IMG/VR virus record: IMGVR_UViG_3300045973_000956
Span: 1 to 43,484 of that record
Origin: a virus
Length of the DNA stretch: 43,484 bases
Direction: 5' to 3' (one strand)
Shown: piece by piece, positions 10,684 through 19,817 of the stretch
How the letters are laid out: each line of letters starts with the position of its first letter
Numbering within the stretch: the stretch's first letter is position 1
Position numbers and translations under genes: made by a program
The notes under the pieces: generated by a model
The model's database searches: none
What the model saw: only the letters and a program-made list of their open reading frames with translations
Told to the model about the DNA's origin: nothing

Positions 10684-10968
10684 ATGATTAATGTTTGAAG
10701 TAATATAGTGAGTTGAGTTTTAGGTTCTATATGATGAACTGCTTTACAAATACAAAGTGCAATTATAGCTTGAGCTACTCAGATATATGTTAAGGCTTTA
10801 TCTACAAATACAGGTATATTATATATTTGAAATAGTTGAGTAACTTCTTGAGCTTGATTTGAATTAATAGCTAGTGAATGACAATTTATAGAAATAAATG
10901 ATCCGTCTAAATTATATGTTATTAGTAATTCTACAGCACAATCATTATCTTATTTTATAGTTTACTAA
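10684..10968 (+). CDS. Small beta-rich virion protein
   Basis: 94 aa, not recognised by family. The pattern (QIYVKALSTNTGILYIGNSG, GFELIASEGQFIEINDPSKL) matches small jelly-roll or head-decoration proteins in which strands end in NDPSKLYVIS-type turns. Four nt separate it from the long fibre gene, so it may be a fibre base or cement component. Confidence 0.6.
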
Positions 10969-10971
10969 AAT

Positions 10972-13224
10972 ATGTTTCTAACACAATGAAATCCACAAGT
11001 AGGTAGAATGACATGATGAAGTATTCCTTTTAATTTTAATCCAATTAATTGAATTTGAACTTGAATTTTTACTCGTTCTTCAACAGCAACGGTAATTGAT
11101 TTTGAATGATTAATAAAGACAGTTAAAAGCTGAGAAATGAGAATATGATGAGCTAGAAGAGTAGAAAATTTATTTTTTGTTTCAAGTGGAACTGGGTGGA
11201 CTGCTTCAATGAATAGTTCTTTTGAAAATTCATCTTCAACTATAACATCATCAAATACAACTAGGCTTAATATTGATTGAGTTGGTGTTTGAGTTGGGCA
11301 TATAGTAAGAACTAGCTTGATGCTTAAAGCCTTGAACTCCGCTGATATTGGGAAAGACATTCAAATTATAGGGTGGAATAATGGAGTAGTAGCAAATACT
11401 ACAGTGATAATTACTTTAACTGCTAATTACCAGAGGGTAACTGTTACACATCCTATAAGCACTGTAATAGGGTCCCCTAGTATATGGTTATTTGGTAGTG
11501 CAACAAACACTGCTAATTCTTGTTTCGTTAAAAATATCCTAATAGAGCAAATTTCAGGACAAACAAATCAAAATCCTAGTGAGTATTTAAGTATTGGAGA
11601 AATAAGAAAAAACTTAACTATATGGTCTGAAAATTTAGTAAATTGGGGGACTAAATTTAACTGTTCTATAACAACCAATACATTTACAAGAAATAGTATA
11701 ACACCAGCCTATGCAACTCCAAATATTATTACAAAACCTGCACTTGCTTTACCTTATACTATGTCTTGTCTTGTAAAAAAGATAACTGGAGATTATTGTG
11801 CTATTAGACTTCAAGGTTCTTTTCCTGAAAGAGCCGATGTAGTATTTAACTTAACTACTGGGGTAGTATCATTCCCCGCAACCGCTTATAGCGGAATGTC
11901 ATCTGTTTCAGCAACTATTACTCCTAATGTAGATTGACAATATCTGATAACTCTAAAAGCTACAACATCTACAAGTGCTATATTAACTGGGAGTATTTCT
12001 TTTAACTCAAATGGAGGGGTTTTAGATGCAACTGATACTGTATCAAATTCATCTGGTCAAGTATCAAATTTTCAAATAGAACTTGGCTCATATACTTCAT
12101 ATCAAAAAATCACTGATGCTTCCGCTAGTGATTTTAATAATTATCAATGATATTGAGCAGATTGAGTACAATATTTTGGAACTACAAACTGAAATACTGT
12201 AGTAAACAATATAGTTACTGAAGCAGTAGGAGCAATTATTTCAACAGGAACTTTACTAGGTTATCAATCAGAAGAAAGTTCTAATAATTTATTTCTACAG
12301 AGTGGTGATATAAGCAATGCTAGTTGGTTAAAATCTGGTACACTTGCCGCTGCTCCAGTAGTAACAGCTAATCAAACTATAGGTGTTTTAGGCTGATTAA
12401 CTGCATCAAAAGTAGTATTACCAGATGTTACCGTAGCTACTGCTCGTTCTATATTATTTCAACAAAGAACTTCACAGGCAACTTTTATTTATTTAAAAGG
12501 TAATATTGGTGGTGAGCAAGTATATCTTATGTCTACTACTGATAGAATAACCTACATAAATACTTTATGCACTCTAACAACTAGTTGGCAAAAATTTGAA
12601 TTAATTTATCCTACTAATGCTGTATTATATTGGCAAATATGAGTTGATTTAAGAGATGTATGACAAACAGGTAAGCTTGCACAAACCTTTTATATTGATT
12701 GAGCACAAACAGAAAGTAGTAAAACTATAACTTCTTCATATATTCCAACAACTACTGCATCTGTTACAAGAAGTGGAGATTTATTAAAATTTAATACAGC
12801 TTGAAAACTATTATCAAATGCTTGAAGTGCTTTAGTATATGCTAAAACTAATAATCCAAATGGAACATTTTCTTCATTCATTTCTACTTATTCTGCTTCA
12901 TGAGATTGAAAACCTTTATATATAAATTCTGCTAATAATTTAGCATTACTAGATGGTTCTACAGATAGAACTTTCTTATCTACAACTAGACCATTTACTA
13001 CAATAAATAAAATGGCTACTAATTGGGGATTAGGAACTAGTAATTGAGCATTAAATTGAGTATTATGAACTTCTACAGCTTTTAGTTGAAATGCTTGATA
13101 TGCTTCGCAATATGCTTTATGAGCTGATATAACTTGAACTTGAAATATAAACTGATACATACAAAAAGTACTTATTTATAAAAATAAATTGTCAGATAGT
13201 AAAATTACTTCTCTAACTACATAA
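10972..13224 (+). CDS. Lectin-like fibre/adhesin with CBM-like and LamG-like modules
   Basis: 750 aa. The N-terminal about 180 residues are beta-rich. A carbohydrate-binding-like module begins at IWSENLVNWGTKFN (near residue 216), and a second similar one (NNLFLQSGDISNASWLKSG) starts near 435. Both contain the phage-tail pattern in which a strand pair ends in SYIPTTTASVTRSGD (near residue 583). The C-terminal region (LYINSANNLALLDGSTDRTF; ending in GYIQKVLIYKNKLSD) resembles a concanavalin/LamG lectin. It probably binds host glycans. From about 11293 to 11934 all 13 Gly codons are GGN with no TGA, unlike the flanks, suggesting a recombined module. Confidence 0.75.
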
Positions 13225-13227
13225 AAT

Positions 13228-13584
13228 ATGAATTACGATATATGGTTTAGTGAAAATATAGAACCTAAATTTACACAAGAAGATAAAGACTTTTATAGTA
13301 TTCTAATTGATAATCAATTTTTCAATATATGAAATCTTGTTGATTGAAGACAATTAATAAGATGTAATACAACTTTAGAAAAATTTGAAGAAATAAAAGT
13401 TTTTCTAAATTGATTATGAAAAAATATTATAGTTATCTGATGACAAGATAGTGAGTGAAATATAATAATAGATAAAGATAATATTGAGTTTGAGAAGTTT
13501 TTTATGCCTAATTTAGATATGGATGGTAATTTGATAATTCCAGCTGAAAATATAACTAGTGGATGACAAACTTTTAGACCTTAA
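13228..13584 (+). CDS. Hypothetical fibre-associated protein
   Basis: 118 aa, not recognised. Mixed alpha/beta and acidic; KVFLNGLGKNIIVIGGQDSE suggests a small Rossmann-like or chaperone fold. It starts 4 nt after the fibre stop, so it is likely translated with it; a fibre-assembly chaperone or capping protein is one possibility. It ends late block 1. Confidence 0.6.
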
Positions 13585-13680
13585 CTCAATCTTAATTTTT
13601 ATATTAATTTTTTAACTTTTATTTTTATTTAATTACTTTGTAAGTATACTTTATATTAATAGAAGTTAAAAATTAAAATT

Positions 13681-14007
13681 ATGGATTTAAGCGGAATAAA
13701 AGAAACATTAATGGCTATATTCTCTTGATTAGCTTGAAGTATAACAAATGTACTTTATACTATCTATATTCTAGAAAAACAAATGGATAGAAAAAAGATT
13801 ATAGCAATTGTATTAATTAGTTTATTTGTTTGATATATTGCTTGATTATTTTGTTTATATTTTTGAGTAAAGAGTTACTTATTAAATATAATAGTTACCT
13901 TGTGTAGTTACCTTTGACTTGTTTTTTTAAATAAAGTTGAAACAAGAAAAGAGGAGCTAATAGATACTTTAATTGATAAAAGTTTTGATACTTTATGAAA
14001 GAAATAA
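13681..14007 (+). CDS. Holin (three-TM, LydA-like)
   Basis: 108 aa, forms the membrane lesion that times lysis. Three hydrophobic segments (ETLMAIFSGLAGSITNVLY, IIAIVLISLFVGYIAGLFCL, LLNIIVTLCSYLGLVFL) are separated by short charged turns, and the end is charged (KVETRKEELIDTLIDKSFDT). This is the layout of phage holins of the LydA or related families. It overlaps the next gene by ATGA-type coupling and heads the lysis block. Confidence 0.75.
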
Positions 14008-14216
14008 AAAATTACATTATACACTGCCATTTATTTCCAATAGTTATTGCTATATTAGTAAGTTTATGATTCTATATAATTATTAATCTATTATTTTCAT
14101 TTAATACTAGATTTGATAATTTAGATAAATGATATATAAATATTAACAATAGTATTCAAACTATTGATGATAAAGTAACTGAAATTGATGATCAACTGAA
14201 ACATTTTAAAGAATAA
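13995..14216 (+). CDS. One-TM lysis partner (antiholin or spanin-like)
   Basis: 73 aa. One membrane span (FPIVIAILVSLGFYIIINLL) is followed by a polar coiled-coil tail (NNSIQTIDDKVTEIDDQLKH). It overlaps the holin end by 13 nt, so translation is coupled. Topology fits an antiholin or an i-spanin-like protein; no lipobox is seen. A terminator follows directly. Confidence 0.65.
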
Positions 14217-14242
14217 AGGCAAATATTTTGCTTTTTTTTATA
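14215..14242 (+). terminator. Terminator after holin pair
   Basis: GCAAA-TAT-TTTGC with flanking A/T pairing and eight T. It overlaps the -35 of a downstream promoter-like sequence. Confidence 0.7.
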
Positions 14243-14256
14243 CTTTTCAATATAAT
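14228..14256 (+). promoter_or_regulatory. Promoter-like sequence for 14287-15718
   Basis: TTGCTT (14228-14233) and TATAAT (14251-14256) are 17 nt apart, about 30 nt before the ATG at 14287. The -35 uses the T-run side of the terminator stem. Confidence 0.5.
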
Positions 14257-14286
14257 ATAAGTGCTTTTATTATTTAACTATATATT

Positions 14287-14499
14287 ATGAATAATGATAC
14301 TATTTATGTAATGTCTTATATAGATAAAGAGCCTAAAGTAGCTCTCAAAAAAGATGTAATTGATAAAACAGCTACATCTGTATTAGAAATAGTTTCTCCA
14401 GCATTTTATAATAAAGTTAAAAATGGTACAATTGATGAAGTTAACGACTTGATAGACAAGATTTTATCTTCAAAATTTAAGATAAAAGCCAGTGTTTAG
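14287..14499 (+). CDS. Small hypothetical protein
   Basis: 70 aa, not recognised. A short beta start (IYVMSYIDKEPKVALKKDVI) precedes a helical remainder (SPAFYNKVKNGTIDEVNDLI). It heads the second half of the lysis block after its own promoter-like sequence. It has no TGA codon and a single Gly (GGT). Confidence 0.65.
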   Translation: MNNDTIYVMSYIDKEPKVALKKDVIDKTATSVLEIVSPAFYNKVKNGTIDEVNDLIDKILSSKFKIKASV

Positions 14500-14518
14500 T
14501 TATCTCTTAAAAGACTTT

Positions 14519-14629
14519 ATGAAACAAGAATGTTCAAATTGCTGATTTGTTATTTGCTCTGAAAGAGCGGGTTTAAATTGTATGAAATGAGATTGAAATA
14601 AATGTTGAGATTTTATTTTAGTAAAATAA
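14519..14629 (+). CDS. Mini zinc-ribbon protein
   Basis: 36 aa. Five Cys are arranged as CSNCGFVIC...NC...KC, which could fold a single zinc ribbon or knuckle. The gene is 19 nt after 14499 and 5 nt before the HNH-like gene. Three TGA codons are needed to read through. Its function is unknown. Confidence 0.55.
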
Positions 14630-14634
14630 TCTCC

Positions 14635-14898
14635 ATGAAAGAAAAAGAATACAATAAGCATCATATTGTTCCGTCTAGCCAAAAAGGTTCCAGTAGAAAG
14701 CAAAATCTAGTTAGATTAGATAAAAGAGTACATATAGCATTACATTTGATTTTTAATAATATGACTCCTCCAGAGCAAATTGAAAGATTAATATGAATTA
14801 ATTCAACAGCTCTTACGGAAGAAGTTAAAAGTGATATAATTAAAATATTAGATGTTAAAGAAATGGAATATTGGTACAATAAGTGAGTATTAAAATAA
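14635..14898 (+). CDS. Small HNH-like protein
   Basis: 87 aa. EYNKHHIVPSSQKGSSRKQN (residues 4-23) resembles an HNH core start, with HH as the beta-strand pair and the later N, then LDKRVHIALHLIF as the third His region. It is compact and lacks a NUMOD tail. It could be a small HNH nuclease or an inactive derivative. Its place just before the lysin gene suggests an insertion or an accessory role. An upstream ATG at 14602 is not used here because it lies inside the zinc-ribbon gene. Confidence 0.6.
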
Positions 14899-14911
14899 TA
14901 ACTATATAAAT

Positions 14912-15718
14912 ATGGATATAGAAATGGTTAATTGAGCTATAGATAGTCAAGATGAAAGAAACTATAATTATTGAGAAATGGTTTGAACTATATGAGATTT
15001 ACCAATATCTAAAATAATTGATGATTGAGTTTATCAAAATCAATGATTATATAAAGAGACAGCTTATTTTTGTGTAGCATATTCACATAGTCATTGAAGC
15101 AATATAGAGAATTCTATAGAATGAAGTTGAGATAGAATAACTTGATTAGCTCTTGGTAGAGAAATGGTTAAAAAATGATTATTAGACACTAAAGTATGAG
15201 CTTATATTATTGATTGAGCTAAAACATTAAAAGATTTAAAGTTTATATCTTGATTTGCTCAAATATCAACTATAGATGAAATAAAGCACTCAATATTTAA
15301 TAATAGACCAGTAACTACTGGTAGTAATACTATTAACTGGAAAGAAACAGTCAATAATAATAATATAGCTGTTAGATGAAATAGTTATTGACACGCATTC
15401 TTAATAATAGGTTATAATGATGAAACTAAATTATTAATTTGTAAAAATAGTTATTGAACTGAGAAATTTGATAAAGGTAGATTCTATATTAAATATGAAG
15501 ATTTTGATTTATTATATAATTCTAAGTTTTCATTAATAGACCAACAAGACCAAAGTATTTTAAATTATAAAAAAAAGATTATGGAAAATTTGACTTTAGA
15601 TAGTGCAAAGAAAGCAATGGAACTGGGAATTTGGAATTGAGAGAATCCAAATTCCCCTATAAGCCGTGAAGAAACAAGTGCGATGCTATATCGTTTATAC
15701 GAAAAACTACAAAAATAA
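14912..15718 (+). CDS. Papain-like (C1) lysin with C-terminal SLH-like domain
   Basis: 268 aa. The catalytic triad of papain-family cysteine peptidases is visible: Cys54 in YFCVAYSHSHG, His161 in YGHAFLIIGYND and Asn179 in CKNSYGTEKF followed by GRFYIKYEDF. Several of these Gly are TGA. A C-terminal segment from about residue 224 (LTLDSAKKAMELGIWNG, then PISREETSAMLYRLYEKLQK) matches an S-layer-homology repeat, which anchors proteins to cell-wall polymers. Position after the holin genes makes it the likely endolysin. No signal peptide is seen, so holin-dependent release is expected. A papain-type lysin rather than a muramidase or amidase is unusual. The last 19 nt before and into the stop are duplicated at 16435-16454. 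Confidence 0.8.
15698..15717. repeat. 20-bp direct repeat, left copy (end of lysin gene)
   Basis: The 20 bases spanning the last lysin codons and the first bases of its stop are repeated exactly at 16435-16454. They bracket the HNH cassette; see the right copy. Confidence 0.85.
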
Positions 15719-15720
15719 AT

Positions 15721-15860
15721 TTGATTTTAAGATATAAATGAGTAAAATATCTATGCAGTCAAATATTTACAGATAAAAATAAAATCCTTACTAAAACTTT
15801 GACTGCAATTAAAGTTTGTAAATATAGTTAGGGTTTTATTTTTGTTTTAACTTATAAAGT
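15721..15860 (+). promoter_or_regulatory. Leader element A: promoter plus P1/terminator pseudoknot
   Basis: TTGATT (15721-15726) and TAAAAT (15743-15748) are 16 nt apart. P1 TGCAGTCAAA/TTTGACTGCA (15754-15763 and 15798-15807) begins 6 nt after the -10. AAAAATAAAATCCT in the P1 loop pairs with AGGGTTTTATTTTT downstream, and ATATTTACA pairs with TGTAAATAT. This is the only such element before a plus-strand HNH gene and is the closest match to element B at 42298. Confidence 0.78.
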
Positions 15861-16427
15861 ATGGAACAAGAAATATGGAAAGATGTAGTTTGATATGAAT
15901 GATTATATCAAGTTAGTAATTTAGGTAATGTAAAAAGTTTAGAAAGGAAATGAAGATTATGACATAATTGAAAAATATTAAAACCTAGAGATAAAGATTG
16001 ATATTTTAATGTAAATTTATGTCAAAATTATAAAGCTAAAAATTATTATATCCATAGATTAGTATGATTTGCTTTTATCCCTAATATAGAAAATAAGCCA
16101 TTTATAAATCATAAAAATTGAATAAAAAGAGATAATAGATTAGAAAATCTAGAATGGTGTACAAAAAGTGAGAATATGAAACATAAATGTAGGGTATTAT
16201 GATATAAGACAGAATTTCAAACTAATAATCCTAGTAAATGAAAACTTTGAATATTAAATCCTTATAGCAAAAAAGTTAATCAATATACAAAAGAATGAGT
16301 ATTTATAAAAAGCTGGGACTGTATATTAGATATAAAAAGAATTTTATGAATAAATAATTCTGATATAGTATCTGTGTGTAAATGAAGAATAAAGTCTTGT
16401 TGATGATATAAATGGAAGTATACATAA
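15861..16427 (+). CDS. NUMOD4-HNH-NUMOD1 homing endonuclease
   Basis: 188 aa. NUMOD4 at the N terminus (EIWKDVVGYEGLYQVSNLG), then the HNH core (IHRLVGFAFIPNIENKPF, INHKNGIKRDNRLENLEWCT, residues about 66-105), then a NUMOD1-like tail (KVNQYTKEGVFIKSWD; ending in GGYKWKY). Related to the HNH gene at 42625-43254. The gene, with its own promoter and leader A, sits between two exact 20-bp repeats of the lysin 3' end, as expected for a cassette that landed behind the lysin gene without breaking it. Confidence 0.92.
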
Positions 16428-16434
16428 CAGATTG

Positions 16435-16454
16435 TACGAAAAACTACAAAAATA
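16435..16454. repeat. 20-bp direct repeat, right copy
   Basis: Identical to 15698-15717; the two starts are 737 bp apart. It is followed by TAG-like continuation, as if the uninterrupted lysin gene once ended here. Confidence 0.85.
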
Positions 16455-16628
16455 GGCGATTTAAGAAGAGTTTATTAATTTTACTTAAAATCTATCGTGA
16501 GAATAAAAATAATATCTTAAAAAATGTTGTAAATATTAATATTTTTACTATAATTGTATAGTTCGCTAAAACACATCTAAATTTATTGCCAAAAAATCTA
16601 AAGAGGGGAGAAAATAAAAAAGACTAAT
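16455..16628. other. Convergent intergenic stretch without a gene
   Basis: No ORF of note on either strand with TAA/TAG stops. AT-rich with a GAGGGG tract near 16600. Only the terminator at its right end is supported. Confidence 0.5.
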
Positions 16629-16652
16629 TTAATTGTTAGTCTTTTTTATTCT
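16613..16652. terminator. Bidirectional terminator between lysis and early blocks
   Basis: AAAAAAGACTAA/TTAGTCTTTTTT stem with an AT loop, A and T tracts on both sides. It closes the plus-strand lysis/HNH unit and the minus-strand early block; the minus stop of the next gene lies in the stem. Confidence 0.8.
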
Positions 16653-16919
16653 TCTTTCTTTTTTTATTTTAGGAAATTCTCTTTTAATTTTAGCTCTTAG
16701 AATCTTAATTTCTTCTTCTGATATAAAATAATCAATTTTATAAAAATTTTGAAGTTTATTTTTACGGATAAAATCTTCTAAAATTTCAATTCTCTCTATT
16801 AAAGAAAATTTTTTAGGTAAATTTTTAGCATATTCCTTTTGCTTTTTTAAAATCTTTTCTCTATGTTTTTGGTATTGAATTTTTCTATATTCAGAATTAT
16901 AAGGAATTTTTTTATTCAT
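16629..16919 (-). CDS. Basic helical protein
   Basis: 96 aa, very Lys/Arg rich and without a single Gly. The basic N-terminal helix (YRKIQYQKHREKILKKQKEY) and basic C terminus (REFPKIKKERRIKKTNN) suggest nucleic-acid binding. Not assigned to a family. Last gene of the minus-strand early block. Confidence 0.65.
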   Translation of the reverse strand: MNKKIPYNSEYRKIQYQKHREKILKKQKEYAKNLPKKFSLIERIEILEDFIRKNKLQNFYKIDYFISEEEIKILRAKIKREFPKIKKERRIKKTNN

Positions 16920-16925
16920 TTAGAA

Positions 16926-17132
16926 TTAATTTGTTTTAGATAATATACTAACTACATTATTCCTAATTCATTCAACTACCCTAAATCTTCTAGCATCATA
17001 ATTAGCATCTTCTCATATATCAACCATTAATTGGTGTCAAACTTGTTCAGTTCATTGAACTATGTAGTAAGTTCATTCTCTAAGTGGAGAACTTCTATCT
17101 TCTATTACTTGTACTGTATCTCAAAGCTTCAT
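16926..17132 (-). CDS. Small hypothetical protein
   Basis: 68 aa, compact and beta-rich (MKLGDTVQVIEDRSSPLREG, GHQLMVDIGEDANYDARRF). The GDTVQVIEDRSSP start resembles small KOW/SH3-like barrels, but this is a guess. It lies 6 nt upstream of the basic protein gene. Confidence 0.6.
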
Positions 17133-17224
17133 TTTTATTTAATTAAATTATAAATATAATCAATACATTTTTCTATTGCTTTTTAATTTTCCTATAAATA
17201 GTACTTCTCCTTAATCATAAAAGC

Positions 17225-17605
17225 TTACAATGTCAAAACAATTTTATAAAGTAAATTTATTGAATTTTCATTCCAATTATCTATTGGTAATAATAACTCA
17301 TCTTTTGAGATAGAATTTCTTATCTTTAAATAATCATTTTCATTTGTTAGAAATTCTAGTCTATTTATCATTACTTCATGTCAGATTATTTTTGTTTGTT
17401 TATCTTTTATAATAGAAAGCTCTGATATATATTCTATAGATAAAGAATCTTTTTTACTTATTAAATAATCTCAATGATTATCAAATAAATAATACTTTTT
17501 ATCTGGTGTTCAATATTGTATATTAGGTATAAATCTACAACCAAAACTTAACTCTTTATCTGCAATCTCTTCATAAATTGCTTTTATTTTTTCTTCTTTA
17601 GTCAT
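17225..17605 (-). CDS. Hypothetical early protein
   Basis: 126 aa, not recognised. N-terminal helix (MTKEEKIKAIYEEIADKELS) then mixed alpha/beta (YYLFDNHGDYLISKKDSLSI). Early phage proteins with this helix-then-sheet layout often bind host factors, but no family can be named. Its ATG lies 12 nt after the stop of 17617-18219. Confidence 0.65.
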
Positions 17606-17616
17606 TTTCTCAATAT

Positions 17617-18219
17617 TTAATTTCTAAACTTATTTCTACTTTTTCCATATTTATTTATTAATTTATTATAAAAATGCAAATTAAAGAAGATTTTATTAAA
17701 ATTTTTTCTTCAATTTTTACAATATCAGATACTTCAAGAGCTTTTTTCACTCATACAATATCTCGTTTCAGCGGGTTTATTTGAACTATATCAATAAAAC
17801 CGACCTCATTCTTTTCATTTCCACCAATATAATTTATATTGCTTCACCCATTGTTGAGTATCTTTCTTTTCTGATTGTAAACCATATCAAGTACTTAAAT
17901 CTTTCCAACTACTTTCAGCATATGCAATTGATAATCATACCTTTATACAATGTTCCTTATTTCTTGCTTTTTGTTTAAAGCACTCATTTTTTAATCTAGA
18001 ATAAAGTTTAAAAGGTGGCTTAATAAATCATTTAATAAATAAATTATTATAAGTAATTTTAGGTTTATAATCTGCCTTTGTGTCGTCTACTGACCATATC
18101 ATAATTAAATATCAAACATAACACCAAAAGAGTATAAATATTATTATTCATAATAAATATATAAATCAATCAAATAACAAAACTAGTAACTCTTTTAATT
18201 TATTAATTTTTTCTCTCAT
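17617..18219 (-). CDS. Membrane-anchored lysozyme-like protein (tentative)
   Basis: 200 aa. A strong N-terminal membrane segment (LLVLLFDGFIYLLGIIIFIL, residues about 11-30, continuing to about 45) is followed by an external-type domain. IKVGLSIAYAESSWKDLSTG near residues 94-113 resembles the catalytic-Glu helix of lysozyme/transglycosylase folds; the C-terminal part has Cys-containing turns (TRYCMSEKSSGSIGYCKNG). Its location in the early rather than the lysis block is odd; it could act on the cell wall during infection or superinfection exclusion. The enzyme call is weak. Confidence 0.45.
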
Positions 18220-18228
18220 ATTTTGTTT

Positions 18229-18327
18229 TTATTTTAGTAAATTAATATTATTTTTCATAAACTTTTCAAACTTTTTTATCATTTTATTAAAATCTTTATT
18301 TAATAAAATCTTATGTAATTTATTCAT
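18229..18327 (-). CDS. Mini basic protein
   Basis: 32 aa, MNKLHKILLNKDFNKMIKKF and a short Asn/Leu tail. It overlaps the end of the zinc-finger gene by 8 nt, which argues for coupled translation, and precedes the membrane protein by 9 nt. No function can be given; it could be spurious. Confidence 0.4.
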   Translation of the reverse strand: MNKLHKILLNKDFNKMIKKFEKFMKNNINLLK

Positions 18328-18469
18328 AATTTAATTTAATTCAAATTAATTCTCTACAGCTGTCACAAAAACATTCTCAGTTTTCTTTTTCAATCACATT
18401 TACAACTCAATTATATACCTTATACTTTTTTTGTATAGCAGAATTACATTTTACACAAATTCAAATCAT
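18320..18469 (-). CDS. Small zinc-finger-like protein
   Basis: 49 aa with two Cys pairs, CVKC (residues 5-8) and CFCDSC (36-41), separated by a short basic and beta stretch, as in small four-Cys zinc fingers. It overlaps the next gene downstream. Probably nucleic-acid or protein binding; no family named. Confidence 0.6.
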
Positions 18470-18475
18470 TTTTAA

Positions 18476-18838
18476 TTAGTTAAGAGATAAACTAAGGCAA
18501 TCTGATAAAGTTCATTTAATACTATTTGCCTCCAAACAAGCTTCATTTTCCCTATATTTCTTTAATAAAACTTTTGCTTCTTGTAAATATAGTTTTTTAT
18601 TCTCTAATTTCTCATTATAAACTTTAATACGAGTAGATTCTATTTCTATATGCTTTGGTAAGAAAAAACTAATAATGAAATATACAAATGCAATTAAGCC
18701 AAAAACTACAATTCAAATAATAACCTTATCAAATACATCATAATAATGTTTATTTCCTTTCCCTTCTGATAAATCTATTGTTTCATCTAAAACTTCATTA
18801 AAATCAATCTTTTTAGTTTCAAAATTAGTTGTTTTCAT
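18476..18838 (-). CDS. Single-TM early membrane protein with coiled coil
   Basis: 120 aa. A cytoplasmic N-terminal 45 residues, one TM helix (VIIGIVVFGLIAFVYFIISF, about 49-68), then a charged coiled coil (NEKLENKKLYLQEAKVLLKK) and two Cys. Superinfection exclusion and host-takeover proteins can look like this, but no family is recognised. It is followed 6 nt later by the zinc-finger gene. Confidence 0.6.
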
Positions 18839-18847
18839 ATTTTATTT

Positions 18848-19072
18848 TTATTTAATATCTAAAATCTTTGTCTTATAATACTTGATATTATTAATATGCC
18901 TTTCATCTGCTTTAAACTCACTATTCATAAACTTTTTTAGTTTATCGTATTCAAGTCAAAAGTCTTTTGTAAAAGCTTTTAAATTATATCAAATATTTTC
19001 TCGTGTATCAATATAATCTAATACAAAATCTTTTATTTTTTGTTTAATCGTTATCGCTTGTTCGGTCTTCAT
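18848..19072 (-). CDS. Small helical early protein
   Basis: 74 aa, all helical and basic (TEQAITIKQKIKDFVLDYID; LKKFMNSEFKADERHINNIK). Not recognised. It belongs to the tightly spaced early operon. Confidence 0.55.
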
Positions 19073-19085
19073 TAGTTAATTGTTA

Positions 19086-19460
19086 TTAAATTAATCAAGT
19101 CTTCAAACTTGTCCTGTACATCTCTATCAAAGAAATTACATCTTCATTTTTTAATTCTTTTCTTGATGAAACATTATATGTACAATAAATATTTCATATT
19201 TCTAAATCCTCTTTTAAGTTAAATTCTTCGCAATAATCTTTTATTACTAAACTTAGTATTTGTAGATTTTTAGAGTGTTCTTTGTTTTTATCTCCATTTA
19301 CTAATCAAGCTATATCCAAATCAAGTAGGTCTCAGTTGTTTTTAGCTCATCTCAGCAATTCTAACTCAGCTAGAGTATAATCGCCCTCTTTAACTATAAA
19401 AGATACTTGTAATTGTCTTAATTCATTTATTATCGCTTTACTAATTTTAGTTTCTATCAT
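19086..19460 (-). CDS. Hypothetical early protein
   Basis: 124 aa, helical and acidic (KISKAIINELRQLQVSFIVK; DYTLAELELLRGAKNNGDLL). No motif recognised. It overlaps nothing and is 2 nt from the next upstream gene, so it is in the same transcript. Confidence 0.6.
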
Positions 19461-19462
19461 AT

Positions 19463-19768
19463 TTAATTTGCATAAGATTTATAATAATTATTTCTTAACT
19501 CTTCAAATTCTTCTTCTCTAACTATCATATCATCTGTTATATCATCTTTTTCAACTAATGATTTAAGATGATTAAACCAAATATAATTATATTTAGCTTC
19601 ATCAAGTTTCATTTTTCACTTTATAATATCAAATCTTTCGGAATATGATAAACTATTCCATTTTTTATTATTAGTTTCTTGTTTAATTCTTTGTATTCTT
19701 TTACTCTTACAAAAAGCTAATTCATTAATTCATTTTTTAAATCTAATTTCTTCTTCTTGTGTAAGCAT
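19463..19768 (-). CDS. Hypothetical early protein
   Basis: 101 aa, helical and charged (NELAFCKSKRIQRIKQETNN; IKGKMKLDEAKYNYIWFNHL). No motif recognised. First gene after the hairpin behind the SSB-like gene. Confidence 0.6.
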
Positions 19769-19787
19769 ATATTTTATTATTAAAAAT

Positions 19788-19815
19788 TAAGAGAAAGGAG
19801 TTTTTAAGCTCCTTA
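19788..19815 (-). terminator. Hairpin behind the SSB-like gene
   Basis: AAGGAG/CTCCTT stem with an 8-nt loop, then a T-rich stretch, just after the SSB-like stop on the minus strand. It probably lowers expression of downstream genes rather than stopping it. Confidence 0.5.
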
Positions 19816-19817
19816 GA

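Noticed and set aside
10965-11360. 131-aa minus-strand ORF
   Set aside because: Antisense shadow of the lectin fibre gene; no promoter or start box.
15721-15860. Group I intron or IscB-type HEARO/omega RNA beside the HNH genes
   Set aside because: Leaders are about 100 nt, lie upstream of the HNH genes behind promoters, also precede non-HNH genes, and do not interrupt coding sequence; the HNH proteins have NUMOD, not RuvC/IscB, domains.
17598-17648. 16-aa ORF (MEKVEISL...)
   Set aside because: It lies inside the 3' end of the 200-aa lysozyme-like gene in another frame; at most a coupling peptide.
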